From CAZIUL01 sp964542475 (lineage in GTDB: Bacteria > Planctomycetota > B15-G4 > CAYZWU01), in assembly GCA_964542475.1 (NCBI GenBank), contig CAZIUL010000011.1, positions 41,245 to 105,244 of the forward strand: a stretch of DNA of 64,000 nucleotides, given 5' to 3'. Position 1 is the first letter of the stretch, and every line of letters starts with the position of its first letter. This document shows, one piece after another, positions 27,446 to 36,279 of the stretch. A program made the position numbers and the translations under genes. The notes beneath the pieces are model-generated. The model searched no databases, was not told where the DNA came from, and was given only the letters and a program-made list of their open reading frames with translations.

Positions 27446-28654
27446 TTATGCAACAGTGCTGCCGGTTTTGCGGGCACGCACTATGTAGCTGTCGAAGAGC
27501 CTGCCGGCAAAGGATCCCGCGGCATGGTCGAGTGCTCGGGCGAATCGGTTCAATAAAAGGAGCAGGGTACACCCCAGGCCGCCCATCCTGGTCTCTGAGA
27601 TGTGCATGAGCTGGGGTACGGGAAGGGTCAGTTGATAATACCAGCTCTTTTCGATCCTGTAGCCGCGCCTCGCAAGCATTTGGATGACCGAAGCCCTGGA
27701 AAGGCTGTTCAATTCGCGAAGAGGAAGCACGGGGTTGATTGATCGGCGGAGCCGCATCCCAAGCGAGCAGCGGTTCAGATCGCCTACGACCAGGGTGCCG
27801 CCCCTTTTCAACATGGAATCCAGCCCGTCCATGAACCGGTCATGATCCGGCGAAAAGCTGACAACCCCGGAACTGATCACTGCATCGAAGGGGCTTTCGA
27901 ACGGCGGCTCCTCGCCAAAGCCCACCCGACAATCCATTTCCACGCCATGCTCCTTCGCGTTCTGCCCGGCGTAGCGGACCATCTCGGGGCTCGGATCGAA
28001 CGCGGATACGGAAGCGCCGAGCAAGGCTGCCTCTGTACCGACCCATCCAGCACCACAGCCGGCATCAAGAACCGTTTTTCCGGCGACAGGAAGCGCCGCT
28101 TCCGCCATGATTCTGCGCATCCACCGGAAATGGCTGTAGGTGGGAGAACCCGGCGTCCCGTTCCATCCGCTCGCGTTCCGGTCGAACTTTTCCATGACAG
28201 CGTTAGGGCTCAAGGCTGTTTCCCGCGGCACCGCCATGAACACGCTGCCTTGGAAACATGATGAAGGAGCCTTATCAAGCTTGTGCCTGCCGTTAAGATC
28301 CAGCCTTTCGGAAGGCCCGTTTTTCCGAAAAACGTAAACCGCGGGCACGTGATATTCAGGCCAGAGGGTGTTTCTGAAGGCTGCAAGATCAGAGGTTTTC
28401 GGCACGCACTCCCTGTAAACCAGGGCAAGGCCGCCCTTTGCCAGGCGGGGTGAACACAGGGCCTTCAGGTTTGCACCGGCCGTGCTTGGGCCTTCCTCTC
28501 CGCTGAAACATGACGAATCTACCGCAAGGCAAAACGACCTCTTTCCCCCGCTGCCTTCGCCCGGGCCCTGGAAAAGTGCAAGCTCATCCGGGTCGAGGTC
28601 CAAATCCGAGACAATGCTTTCGAGCAAGCGCCGCAACAGGCTACCCCTCATCAA
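27446..28654 (-). CDS. Class I SAM-dependent methyltransferase, two-part
   Basis: In this 402-residue protein the N-terminal 160 residues are unassigned and contain VFRKNGPSERLDLNG. The central Rossmann domain has VLDAGCGAGWVGTEAALLG (motif I, SAM-binding), VSAFDPSPEMVRYA (motif II acidic residue) and SGVVSFSPDHDRFMDGLDSMLKRGGTLVVG. The last 100 residues include a hydrophobic segment, GGLGCTLLLLLNRF, so it may attach to the membrane. The substrate is unknown. It is not BioC-like enough to be joined to the biotin genes. It overlaps the upstream lipoprotein gene by 14 bases. Confidence 0.7.
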   Translation of the reverse strand: MMRGSLLRRLLESIVSDLDLDPDELALFQGPGEGSGGKRSFCLAVDSSCFSGEEGPSTAGANLKALCSPRLAKGGLALVYRECVPKTSDLAAFRNTLWPEYHVPAVYVFRKNGPSERLDLNGRHKLDKAPSSCFQGSVFMAVPRETALSPNAVMEKFDRNASGWNGTPGSPTYSHFRWMRRIMAEAALPVAGKTVLDAGCGAGWVGTEAALLGASVSAFDPSPEMVRYAGQNAKEHGVEMDCRVGFGEEPPFESPFDAVISSGVVSFSPDHDRFMDGLDSMLKRGGTLVVGDLNRCSLGMRLRRSINPVLPLRELNSLSRASVIQMLARRGYRIEKSWYYQLTLPVPQLMHISETRMGGLGCTLLLLLNRFARALDHAAGSFAGRLFDSYIVRARKTGSTVA

Positions 28655-29315
28655 GCATTATTACAGCCGACTCACTATCTTCGTCTTCTTCTTCAAGGAA
28701 AGGAACTCGTCGATCGGGCATGGGGGTGATCCAGTCATCATCCGAGATGACATCGATCGTGAACAGCCCAAACAGGAAGTCCATCAGCTCGATCGGAGAA
28801 ACGCCGATGTCAACGCCGATGACCAACAGGTGCGCCTCGGCTGTAATATCCAGGAACCTGCGTTCGTGATCGTAAAGCCTCTGTGAAAATCCCCACCTGT
28901 AAAACAGGAACTCATCATCCCCTTCGACCTTGTTCTCGAACGGGCTGTAGTAGGGGTTGAAGAGGTACCTGTTGCCCCAGCCGGGCTCTTTTTTGTATTG
29001 AACGAACGATTCGATCGCCAGATCGACCTCTGCCCTGGACTCTTTCCACTGGCCGGCCATCCTGCCGTCGAAGCCGAACTTCTCGGATTCGTAAAGACCA
29101 AGGCCGACAGCGATGGGCTCTACGGAGCCGACAGCGAAAAGGCTGAACTTGGAGTCGATGCCAAGGTTGAGCTCCAGGATGTCCAGAAAATCATAAAACC
29201 TCGCCGGCGCATAACCGAGCGTCCCCTGCCCTTTGGAATGATCAACAGTGCTGCATCCCGATGAAAACCACAACAAACCCGTCAACAACACAAAAAGAAC
29301 CGTTATTCGCTTCAT
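28641..29315 (-). CDS. Lipoprotein of unknown function
   Basis: The protein has 224 residues from the ATG of MKRITVLF, preceded by GAGGTGGTTTC. The signal peptide ends WFSSGC, a clear lipobox. The mature chain starts with GQGTLGYAPARFYDFLDILELNLGID. Later regions (AVGLGLYESEKFGFDGRMAG) look beta-rich and could form an envelope protein. The C-terminus is acidic. No family is recognised. It is upstream of, and overlaps, the methyltransferase gene, so the two are probably co-expressed. The spacer to the next gene (29316-29536) holds only a small palindrome, TAGGG-TTA-CCCTA, at about 29532. Confidence 0.6.
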   Translation of the reverse strand: MKRITVLFVLLTGLLWFSSGCSTVDHSKGQGTLGYAPARFYDFLDILELNLGIDSKFSLFAVGSVEPIAVGLGLYESEKFGFDGRMAGQWKESRAEVDLAIESFVQYKKEPGWGNRYLFNPYYSPFENKVEGDDEFLFYRWGFSQRLYDHERRFLDITAEAHLLVIGVDIGVSPIELMDFLFGLFTIDVISDDDWITPMPDRRVPFLEEEDEDSESAVIMLDEG

Positions 29316-29536
29316 GAAACCACCTCTTAACCAGTTACAAACCGTTGGTAGAACAAACCGCTTGACACCGACATGCTGCCTTTGCGGCATGTCTTGATTC
29401 AAATAGGACGCATTTCGCAGGAGCCATATTCCAATGATCGGCCTATCCGGCGCTCATCCTTTACTATATCAGGGGCAGCCTTCGGGCGAAGCCGACAAAT
29501 CAGCGGATAACGCGATCCTTTATCACAAAGTTAGGG

Positions 29537-31579
29537 TTACCCTATTTTTATACGATCCACGCGGTCACCGATTTCCAGGGAATCCACGACTTCCTGCCCG
29601 TATATCACCCGGCCGAACAATGTGAACTCTCCATCCAGGTGCGGGGTAGGGCAATGAGTGATGAAAACCTGGCACCCGCCCGAGTCCGGGCCCGAATTCG
29701 GCATTCCAACATATCCGCTCAAGAACCTTCGCTGGTTGATCTCGTCGCGGAGCACGATGTTGTTGTAACCCCAACCGTCCCCTCTAGGGTCGAGCCCCTG
29801 GACCACAAAGTTCGAGACGACACGGTGAAAGCTGAGTTTGTAGTAGACACCCGACTTTGCAAGGTCAATGAAGTTTTTAACATGTGCCGGAGCGTCTTCC
29901 TTGAAGAGCTCGATCCAGAAACTCCCCTTGCTTGTATCGAAGCGCGCCACAGGATTGGATCTTCCGTCCTTGTAATCCTCTCCCACTTCGGGAACTATCC
30001 GGCGCTGGATGCTTTTCGGTTCTATTTCGATAAGCTCACCCGAAATCGAGGCGAGGGCATCGGATGCCTGGACCCGTACCTTGTAATAAGGATCTTCGAT
30101 GGCTGCCTTGAAGAACTCCTCGTCTTCCGGCCCCCCCATTGCAGACACGGATTCCACGATTTTCAGACGCGCTTCCTCCATCTCAGGCTTGAACGATTGG
30201 TGATACGCCGCCCTCAGCTTGGGAATCGAACGCGTGGACCACAGCTCCAGCAAAAGTTCAGCCGCTGTATACCGCAGGGACATGTCGTTCAGTTGTACGG
30301 CTTCTTCCGCCAATGGAACGATATCTTCGCTGAACTCGGAGTACACCGGATCCTTCAAAGCCTCGAGTGACGCGCATCTCACACGGATGCTCTCGTCCTC
30401 TGCGAAATCAAACAAAAGATCCAGGCCGTCTATTCCCATCAACCTGGCGCCTTCCAGGGTTTTTAAGCGGATAACCCTGTCCGGAGACTGGGCGGTTTTT
30501 TCGAGATATCGCTGAGGGTCCCCAAGCGCTCCGAGAGCGACGATGGCTTCACCCACAACAGTGCGGGACGGATCGTTTGTAGCCCTGACCAGCGCCTTGA
30601 CGATTGTATCGCCGCCGCTTTCAAAGCGCCCGAGCGTGCGTGCCGCAGCGGCGCGGATATGAAAATTGAACGTCTTGCCCGGCAGCAGGTAGTTGATCAA
30701 AAACGCTGCTGTTTCCAGGCCCTGTTCCGAATCGGCATAGTTGCCCAGCCCCTTGATCGCCTCGACAACCACATTCCACTCGCCCGCATCGTTTGCCTCG
30801 TTACAGGCCCTGATCAGCGCCTTTCGGATCTGGGGAGTGGCGGGCATAGCCTGCAGTCCTCGGGCGGCAAAACACCTGGTCCACATGTTTTCATCGGTAT
30901 CAAGAGCGTTGCGCAGCGCATCGCTTGATACCGGCTCGCTTATCTCGGAAAGGGCGTATGCGGCGCGCCACCTGACCCCGGATTCCGGATCTTCGAGCAA
31001 AGCTCTCTCCAGGGCATCGTTCCGCAGCGCAGCGATTTCGGATGGAAGGCCGGATTTTGGCCCGTACCGTTTTGCTCCGAGCTTGAAAAGGGCAAGGCAG
31101 GCTTCCGCCTTTACCAGAGGAGATCGATCGTTTTCAAGCATCTCGATGATCGGGCCCGCAAGTGCCTGGTCACTGAGCTTGCCCGCGGCCTCCACCGCCG
31201 CGGCCCGCACGTCATCCACGCTGCTCGCGAAAAACTTGGTCAGGGTCGCACCTGCCTCGGGATTTCCTATCTGCCCCAGGGCAAAAAGAAGCATCCTGCT
31301 GACCCGCCTGTCGCTTTCCTTGTCCAGGTGCCGTATGATGAAATCAACGGCCTTCTCGTTTCTCAAGCGCACGAGCGCCAGGGCCGCTCGCAGCCGCACT
31401 TCAGCGTTTTCGTAGTCGAAATAGGGATAAATCTCATCGACTCCGACGCGCAGGTCCTCACGCGTGGCAATCGCCTCGAAAGTGGATTTGTACGGCAGAT
31501 CGCTCAGCAGATGACATGCGGAAAAACCCGGCAAGGCGATAATAAGCGCAAGGAAAGCAAATCGACAGCTCTTCTTCAT
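29537..31579 (-). CDS. HEAT-repeat lipoprotein fused to a C-terminal cyclophilin-type PPIase
   Basis: The protein has 680 residues from the ATG of MKKSCRF. It has a signal peptide with lipobox GFSAC near residue 22. About residues 50-500 are tandem HEAT/PBS-lyase-like helical repeats with recurrent motifs such as DVRAAAVEAAGKL, LVKAEACLALFKLG and VRWRAAYALSEI. The C-terminal 165 residues are a cyclophilin domain: ARFDTSKGSFWIELFKEDAPAHV, LSFHRVVSNFVVQGLDP and GCQVFITHCPTPHLDGEFTLFGRVI. The catalytic Arg (FHRV) is present. It likely acts as an envelope-anchored folding factor that uses the HEAT solenoid for client or partner binding. It is downstream of the IF2_N/DUF2325 gene by 34 bases. Confidence 0.85.
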   Translation of the reverse strand: MKKSCRFAFLALIIALPGFSACHLLSDLPYKSTFEAIATREDLRVGVDEIYPYFDYENAEVRLRAALALVRLRNEKAVDFIIRHLDKESDRRVSRMLLFALGQIGNPEAGATLTKFFASSVDDVRAAAVEAAGKLSDQALAGPIIEMLENDRSPLVKAEACLALFKLGAKRYGPKSGLPSEIAALRNDALERALLEDPESGVRWRAAYALSEISEPVSSDALRNALDTDENMWTRCFAARGLQAMPATPQIRKALIRACNEANDAGEWNVVVEAIKGLGNYADSEQGLETAAFLINYLLPGKTFNFHIRAAAARTLGRFESGGDTIVKALVRATNDPSRTVVGEAIVALGALGDPQRYLEKTAQSPDRVIRLKTLEGARLMGIDGLDLLFDFAEDESIRVRCASLEALKDPVYSEFSEDIVPLAEEAVQLNDMSLRYTAAELLLELWSTRSIPKLRAAYHQSFKPEMEEARLKIVESVSAMGGPEDEEFFKAAIEDPYYKVRVQASDALASISGELIEIEPKSIQRRIVPEVGEDYKDGRSNPVARFDTSKGSFWIELFKEDAPAHVKNFIDLAKSGVYYKLSFHRVVSNFVVQGLDPRGDGWGYNNIVLRDEINQRRFLSGYVGMPNSGPDSGGCQVFITHCPTPHLDGEFTLFGRVIYGQEVVDSLEIGDRVDRIKIG

Positions 31580-31613
31580 GATGTTACCACCTGATTTTCT
31601 TTCAGAAACAGGA

Positions 31614-32603
31614 TCAACCTTTACTCCTGCCCGAAGCCAGGAACCTGACAACAGCCTCGCAAAGCGCTTCCACTGAACGGCGCTTTACGATCACGATGGG
31701 CTTTTTGTGGTGCGGATTGTTTTTCCCGTACTGGTTGGAAACCTCGTGTTTCAAGATAGTTCCCGCCCAGATGACTGCAAGGTCGCACCAGCCCAGGTCC
31801 TCGGCAGCCCGTTGCTTGCTCCGGCTCACGTTTCCCTGGATCGTTCTGAACTCGATCGAGACAGGGCTGTTGTTTTTCAGCTCGTTGTGCGAGGCAGGGG
31901 ATCCACCCACAACCAGAACATGCCGGACCCCCGCGCATCCGCATGCATCGGCCATACCCTCCAGGCCCCTAATGATCGACGAACCCTCACACAGCCGGCA
32001 GATTGACGGCTCCCGCGAAAGCACGATCTCTTGGCCTTCATACCGGCTGGAAAGAAGATCGTGGCAGCCTTTGTCTCCGCAACACAGAACCACCCTTTCA
32101 GGGATCTCCTTCTTGAGGAGCTCCGCCTGTTCCGCGTTCAGGCTTTCATGGTTAAAAAGGCGCGCCAGGTGTTCGGGGAGCAGCTTCCGAACCTTCTTTT
32201 TCGCGGCCTTGTCCTCTACGCCCAACTCGCCAAGAACAGCCTTAACCTGAACCCTGTCCGCTTTGCGCTCTTTCTTATCCGCTTTATCGGCACGAAAACC
32301 GTCTTTGAATATCGACTGTTCGAACTCTTCCAGCTCTTCAAGGGTCTGTGGAAGCTCATCCACGTTCAGTTCCAGCCCTTCGTTCCATTCGCCGGCCATA
32401 TCCATATCCTTGCGAGCCCCGGATGATGACGCCCGGTCCCTGGAACAAAAGCCTGAAAACGCTACGCGCGCGCGGCTGATATGCTCCTCTTCCAGCTCGT
32501 CCTCAGGGTCATCGCAGGGCAGTCCGATTTCACGCAGCCACTTGAGCAGCTCTTTAACCGGAACGCCCATCTCTTTTGCCAGGTTATGAACTTGCATCTT
32601 CAT
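31614..32603 (-). CDS. IF2_N-like / DUF2325 fusion protein
   Basis: The protein has 329 residues from the ATG of MKMQVHNL. The N-terminus (about 1-45, VHNLAKEMGVPVKELLKWLREIGL) resembles the small helical IF2_N domain of initiation factor 2. An acidic linker follows, then a helical Lys-rich region. The C-terminal 100 residues (VRHVLVVGGSPASHNELKN, then CDLAVIWAGTILKHEVSNQYGK and KKPIVIVKRRSVEALCE) match DUF2325. A Cys-rich segment (VLCCGDKGCHDLL, CRLCEG, CGCAGV) may bind metal. The function is unknown; nucleic-acid association is suggested by IF2_N. It is probably co-transcribed with the HEAT/cyclophilin gene. Confidence 0.6.
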   Translation of the reverse strand: MKMQVHNLAKEMGVPVKELLKWLREIGLPCDDPEDELEEEHISRARVAFSGFCSRDRASSSGARKDMDMAGEWNEGLELNVDELPQTLEELEEFEQSIFKDGFRADKADKKERKADRVQVKAVLGELGVEDKAAKKKVRKLLPEHLARLFNHESLNAEQAELLKKEIPERVVLCCGDKGCHDLLSSRYEGQEIVLSREPSICRLCEGSSIIRGLEGMADACGCAGVRHVLVVGGSPASHNELKNNSPVSIEFRTIQGNVSRSKQRAAEDLGWCDLAVIWAGTILKHEVSNQYGKNNPHHKKPIVIVKRRSVEALCEAVVRFLASGRSKG

Positions 32604-32755
32604 CTCATAAGGAAGGAGATCAGGGGCCGGAACGGCCCGATACCTCGACACAAGGTCAATCCGGTCCGATCAACCGGCTTGAACTATTGTAGCTCCCGAT
32701 TACCGGGAGACCACAGTTTATTCTTCAGGAAAAGTGTATAGGGGCCGGAACAAGA

Positions 32756-32876
32756 GGCGGCAAGTGACTGCCGCCCTCCAGGAATCAGGATGAGCCGGTT
32801 TTATGGAGGGCGCTGCTACGTCGGCGCCGTTGGAGACGGAAACGGGGGCAGAGGGCGAAAGATTTTTCGCCCCTAC
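32756..32876. repeat. Compound intergenic repeats (GGAGGGC and GGGGCGA types)
   Basis: At 32756-32780 GGCGGCAAGTGACTGCCGCC is a hairpin followed by CTCCA. At 32804-32835 TGGAGGGCGCTGCTACGTCG leads into GGCGCCG. Both are the units found at 6271 and 37739. At 32851-32876 GGGCGAAAGATTTTTCGCCC is a palindrome ending CTAC. Its TAG, on the minus strand, is the stop codon of the small gene that begins at 33076. Confidence 0.7.
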
Positions 32877-33076
32877 TGCAAGAAGTCCTCGATCTTCATC
32901 GGCTTGATCACGCGCTTGTACTTGTCCGTGGTATCGTAAAGCGGATCACAGCTGGTTTTAGGACGGGGGACTTGTCTTTTCCTGGATTTTTTGGAAGGCT
33001 CTTTTTTTGAGGCTTTTTCTCTCTCGTTCTCAGGACCTGGAACCTTTGCAAAAGAATAAGATTGCTTTGGTTTCAT
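32873..33076 (-). CDS. Small lysine-rich protein, unknown
   Basis: This 67-residue basic protein starts at an ATG preceded by AGGTG. The sequence is low complexity in the middle (EKASKKEPSKKSRKRQ) and ends MKIEDFLQ. No family is recognised. Its stop codon lies inside a GTAGGGGCGA palindromic repeat. The assembly gap lies 21 bases upstream, so promoter and neighbour are unknown. It may be a real small protein or a by-product of the gap region. Confidence 0.4.
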   Translation of the reverse strand: MKPKQSYSFAKVPGPENEREKASKKEPSKKSRKRQVPRPKTSCDPLYDTTDKYKRVIKPMKIEDFLQ

Positions 33077-33097
33077 AGAACACCTCTCATTTTCTTG

Positions 33098-33197
33098 NNN
33101 NNNNNNNNNNNNNNNNNNNNNNNNNNNNNNNNNNNNNNNNNNNNNNNNNNNNNNNNNNNNNNNNNNNNNNNNNNNNNNNNNNNNNNNNNNNNNNNNN
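33098..33197. other. Assembly gap (100 N)
   Basis: Exactly 100 unknown bases, the conventional filler for a scaffold join of unknown length. The flanking order is therefore inferred by the assembler, and genes may be missing here. Confidence 0.98.
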
Positions 33198-33226
33198 GAG
33201 ATTGCCAGGGAAAACACAAAAAATGG

Positions 33227-33448
33227 TCAATGACTGCAGTTCTTACACGAGGAGCTGGTGCACGAAGAACAGGAGGACCCGTTGCCGGAAGTGGTTGATT
33301 TTCCAGTACTTTGCATTCCAAAGACGGAAAACTGTTTTTTTGCTTTACCGCTGCCGCATTCGGGACACTTGACCTTTTGCCTGGAACTTCTTATCAAGAG
33401 TTCAAAGGAATGGCTGCATTTGTTGCAGGTATATTCGTAAAGAGGCAT
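33227..33448 (-). CDS. FmdB-family zinc-ribbon regulatory protein
   Basis: The 73-residue protein begins with the FmdB signature MPLYEYTCNKCSHSFELLI, followed by VKCPECGSGKAKKQFSVFG, forming a CxxC...CxxC zinc ribbon. The tail is Ser/Gly/Cys-rich (SSCSSCTSSSCKNCSH) and could bind a second metal, which is common in this family. FmdB-type proteins are putative regulators with little experimental definition. Its 3' side is next to the assembly gap. Confidence 0.85.
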   Translation of the reverse strand: MPLYEYTCNKCSHSFELLIRSSRQKVKCPECGSGKAKKQFSVFGMQSTGKSTTSGNGSSCSSCTSSSCKNCSH

Positions 33449-33540
33449 TCACTCATCCTTTTTATTCGTTGATCGATACCTATAAATCTCCAGAATAAAC
33501 TCTGGATACCCATTTAAAAAAGAAGCGGGGATAATTCAAG

Positions 33541-33912
33541 ATGAATGACAAAATTACAGCTATCGATGAGATCAAGAGAGCGGTTCGCGCGTTCGCCGCA
33601 AAGAGGGATTGGGCCAGGTTTCACTCTCCGAAGAACCTGTCAATGGGGCTTGCCATCGAGGCAGCGGAGCTGATGGAGCACTTCCTCTGGAAGAGCCAGT
33701 CGGATTCCGAAAGCCCGGATGACATGAAAGAAGTGGAAGGGGAGCTTGCCGATGTATTCATATTCACGCTCAACCTGGCAGCCAGGCTTGGAATAGACCT
33801 GGCGGAATGCACCGAGAGGAAGCTCAAGGAAAACAACAGGAAATACCCCGCCCGCCTGGTAAAGGGGAAAGCGCACAAGTACACCCATTATGAGGGGAAG
33901 AACGACGAGTGA
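33541..33912 (+). CDS. MazG-like nucleotide pyrophosphohydrolase
   Basis: The 123-residue protein has the all-alpha NTP-PPase fold of the RS21-C6/DCTPP1 type. It shows LSMGLAIEAAELMEHFLWK (the first acidic metal-binding helix) and EVEGELADVFIFTLNLAARLGID (the second, ExxxD). It probably hydrolyses non-canonical or excess dNTPs to NMP and pyrophosphate as house-cleaning. Start ATG 33541 follows a weak GGGGATAA sequence. It is divergent from fmdB and tail-to-tail with the membrane protein. Confidence 0.85.
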   Translation: MNDKITAIDEIKRAVRAFAAKRDWARFHSPKNLSMGLAIEAAELMEHFLWKSQSDSESPDDMKEVEGELADVFIFTLNLAARLGIDLAECTERKLKENNRKYPARLVKGKAHKYTHYEGKNDE

Positions 33913-33934
33913 GCCGTTGGCGGGCAGGTTTGCT

Positions 33935-34789
33935 TTACATGCTGTGCGGTATCAGGTAGATGGCAAGCACGAGCAAGCCGGCAAGCGCCGCGAAAAGCCC
34001 GGCAGCCCTCCTCCGTTTTCGAGAGGTGCTGAGCCACACCGCGGCCGCGCCCCACAAAACCAGCGCCACCTGGGTCTTGTTGTCAGTGACATCGCTTCCA
34101 AAAGGAAACGCCTCCCATACCACGTCGAACGCGTAAATGTTCATTGCGAACCCGATTGGCACTCCCCCGATGAACAGGATGATCCAGGCCAGCCATGCCA
34201 GCTTGTGCGCAGGGTTCTTTTTTTCGTCGCTGTCGCGCCCGCGGCCCAGATCGAGCCCGTACAGGGCTGCGAGAATAAGCACAAAAAAACCGGCGAACAT
34301 GGATAGCACATGCGGGATCATTATCCAGGCAGGCACATCGCCTTTGAACTTGAGCGTCATTGGAATGCCATCGGCTTTTGCAAGCACAACCGGCGTGCTT
34401 CCCGAATGTTCGAAGCAGCCCTCGAACCTGTACATGTACCTGGTTGCCGGTGGCTGGCAAGGAAGCCCGAAAACGTACGCCTTGTCACAGTCCTCGCGAT
34501 CCGTTTCGATCCTTGAATGGTGTACTGTTTCCCATTCCCCTGCTCCTTGCACCTTGCCTTTGACACATGCCCGAAAGGGTGCCTGTGCCTTGTCAGCGTC
34601 GTCAAAGACCACCTTCATTACAACTTCAGCAGGACCTTCCCCCGAATGCCCCCTGGGCGCCTTGTGGGAGAGTGTAAATCCCGGTCCGGCAGCTTCGACC
34701 CGGTACTGGTGGTTCGGTCCGAACCTTCGGGCCGACACGATGACCACCATGGTCAGCAGTACAGCGGTTAATACCTTCTTTTTGCTCAT
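33935..34789 (-). CDS. Membrane protein of unknown function
   Basis: In this 284-residue protein an N-terminal membrane segment (VLTAVLLTMVVIVSARRFGP) precedes a soluble domain of about 130 residues with paired Cys (REDCDKAYVFGLPCQPP, RFEGCFEHSG). Four hydrophobic helices follow: IMIPHVLSMFAGFFVLILAA, LAWLAWIILFIGGVPIGF, TQVALVLWGAAAVWLS and AAGLFAALAGLLVLAIYLI. His residues at helix ends (IPHVLSM, PAHKLAW) might ligate heme or metal, but no known cytochrome signature is present. It is a single gene with no obvious partner. Confidence 0.55.
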   Translation of the reverse strand: MSKKKVLTAVLLTMVVIVSARRFGPNHQYRVEAAGPGFTLSHKAPRGHSGEGPAEVVMKVVFDDADKAQAPFRACVKGKVQGAGEWETVHHSRIETDREDCDKAYVFGLPCQPPATRYMYRFEGCFEHSGSTPVVLAKADGIPMTLKFKGDVPAWIMIPHVLSMFAGFFVLILAALYGLDLGRGRDSDEKKNPAHKLAWLAWIILFIGGVPIGFAMNIYAFDVVWEAFPFGSDVTDNKTQVALVLWGAAAVWLSTSRKRRRAAGLFAALAGLLVLAIYLIPHSM

Positions 34790-34945
34790 GAACTCTCCAG
34801 CAGCAGGGCCTTTTACCCGGCATATCTATCGGATTCGGTTTTGCGACCGGGCTGGAAGATAGCTGAAACCAGGTATAGGGAAAAGGGGAATTATGGGGAT
34901 GGGGAGAAAAAAGGGGGGGGCTTGAGGCTGTACGAAGTCATTTAT

Positions 34946-35010
34946 GGGCGACCGGCCCCGGTCGCCCGTACGATCCCGATCAGGAGGACAACCACGGGGA
35001 GTTGCCCCCG
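34946..35010. repeat. Two GGGCGA/GGACAACC-type palindromes
   Basis: GGGCGACCGGCCCCGGTCGC at 34946 continues as CCGTAC. GGACAACCACGGGGAGTTGC at about 34986 continues as CCCC. Both are imperfect palindromes of the same family as those at 42118, 42214 and 49822. They occupy the gap between the membrane protein and the HDOD gene; nothing else is visible there. Confidence 0.65.
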
Positions 35011-35067
35011 ATGGATGCCACACGTAAGCCGTTTAGCAGGTTGGTCGGTGCGGTAAATTCAGGGAAC

Positions 35068-36279
35068 TCAGACCTTCTCCAGCAGGGCGGAGCATCTATC
35101 GCGCCAGACAGCCTCGCGGTCCTCGAGCCCAAGCTCTTTAAGGTACTCCATGTCAAGCTCGGCAGCCGGGCCTTCGTCCAGTGTTTCATCCTCTTCGCAA
35201 GTGGTGCTGATAACGTTGGCAGCGTGCACGAGGGTCAACGGGCTGAACGCGCGGTACCGGCAGTCGCTGGTGTGATGGTGATAGGCAATGGCCTCCACTA
35301 TGGAATCAGGAAGCCCCCAGAGAGTCATGAGGTACGCGCCGATATCCTCGTGGGTCGTGCCAAAGACCTCTAGCTCCGCATCGCAGACAGACACGCCGTC
35401 TTCCGCGACTCGCGATAGAACCTTTCCATACCTTTTGGTGAAGTTCGACACGAGTATCAGCTTGCCGGAATCATGGACCATGCCCGCCATGAAAGCGTCT
35501 CCGGCAAGGTGCCGGTCAGCCTTCTCAGCCTTGGCGATCTCCCTGGCAAACGAACCGGTCTTCATGCTGTGGTCCCACAGGATCTGCAGGGAAAACTCGC
35601 CGAAATCCTTCCCCTCGAACTGCGAAAAGATCTGGACCGACAGCACGAGCCCTCTGATTGTCTCCAGGCCTATTATACCAACGGCCTGAGCAATGCTCGA
35701 AACCCTGCTGCGGCATCCGAACATCACGGAGTTGACCAGCTTGAGGATCTTCGCGGTCATTGCCACATCAGAGGAGATGATATCGCCCACGCGCTGTATG
35801 GATGCATCCTCCGATCCAAGCTCTTCTAGGAGGCTGGCGTACAGCGCCGGCATGCTCGGCAGGGAATCGGTGTTCGAAACCACGTTTTTCAACCCATCAT
35901 CAGCCATCCTGTCGCGAAGCGAACACGCCCGTTCGAGCAGCTTCCTCAGCCTGTCCGAGTTATACGGTTTGCTCAGGTACTGGTGGGCGGGGTGAGCGAC
36001 CTTCATTACCGCTTCCTTGCCCGAATCCCCTGACAGAACTATCCTGACAACATCCGGATGCTTTTTCATCACTTCGGTCAGAAGCATCGCTCCGTCCATG
36101 CCGGCAACTTGTATGTCGGAGACAACAACGTCGAATCGGACCCGGCTGAGGATCTCCATGGCCTCTATTCCGCTACGTGCAAAGGCAAGGGCCCACTCAC
36201 GCCTCAATGCACGAAAGGTTCTTCGCATTCCCTCCAGCACATTGGGATCGTCATCAACAAATAGTATCTTGCGTCTCAC
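35068..36279 (-). CDS. Response regulator with HDOD output domain
   Basis: The protein has 403 residues. The receiver domain (about 1-120) has the acidic pocket LFVDDDPN, the phosphorylatable Asp in VVVSDIQVAGMDGAML, the Thr/Ser switch and Lys in YLSKPYNSDRLRKLL. An HDOD domain (about 140-340) has LPSMPALYASLLEELG, IISSDVAMTAKILKLVNS and AGMVHDSGKLIL. HDOD proteins are HD-GYP-like but catalytically inactive, and mediate signalling in motility and c-di-GMP circuits. It overlaps the sensor kinase gene by 4 bases, so the pair forms one operon. Confidence 0.9.
   Translation of the reverse strand: MRRKILFVDDDPNVLEGMRRTFRALRREWALAFARSGIEAMEILSRVRFDVVVSDIQVAGMDGAMLLTEVMKKHPDVVRIVLSGDSGKEAVMKVAHPAHQYLSKPYNSDRLRKLLERACSLRDRMADDGLKNVVSNTDSLPSMPALYASLLEELGSEDASIQRVGDIISSDVAMTAKILKLVNSVMFGCRSRVSSIAQAVGIIGLETIRGLVLSVQIFSQFEGKDFGEFSLQILWDHSMKTGSFAREIAKAEKADRHLAGDAFMAGMVHDSGKLILVSNFTKRYGKVLSRVAEDGVSVCDAELEVFGTTHEDIGAYLMTLWGLPDSIVEAIAYHHHTSDCRYRAFSPLTLVHAANVISTTCEEDETLDEGPAAELDMEYLKELGLEDREAVWRDRCSALLEKV

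Noticed and set aside
27446..28654. Methyltransferase considered as BioC to complete the biotin pathway
   Set aside because: It has a long unrelated N-terminal part, lies 17 kb away and shows no BioC-specific features; only the SAM-binding core is shared.
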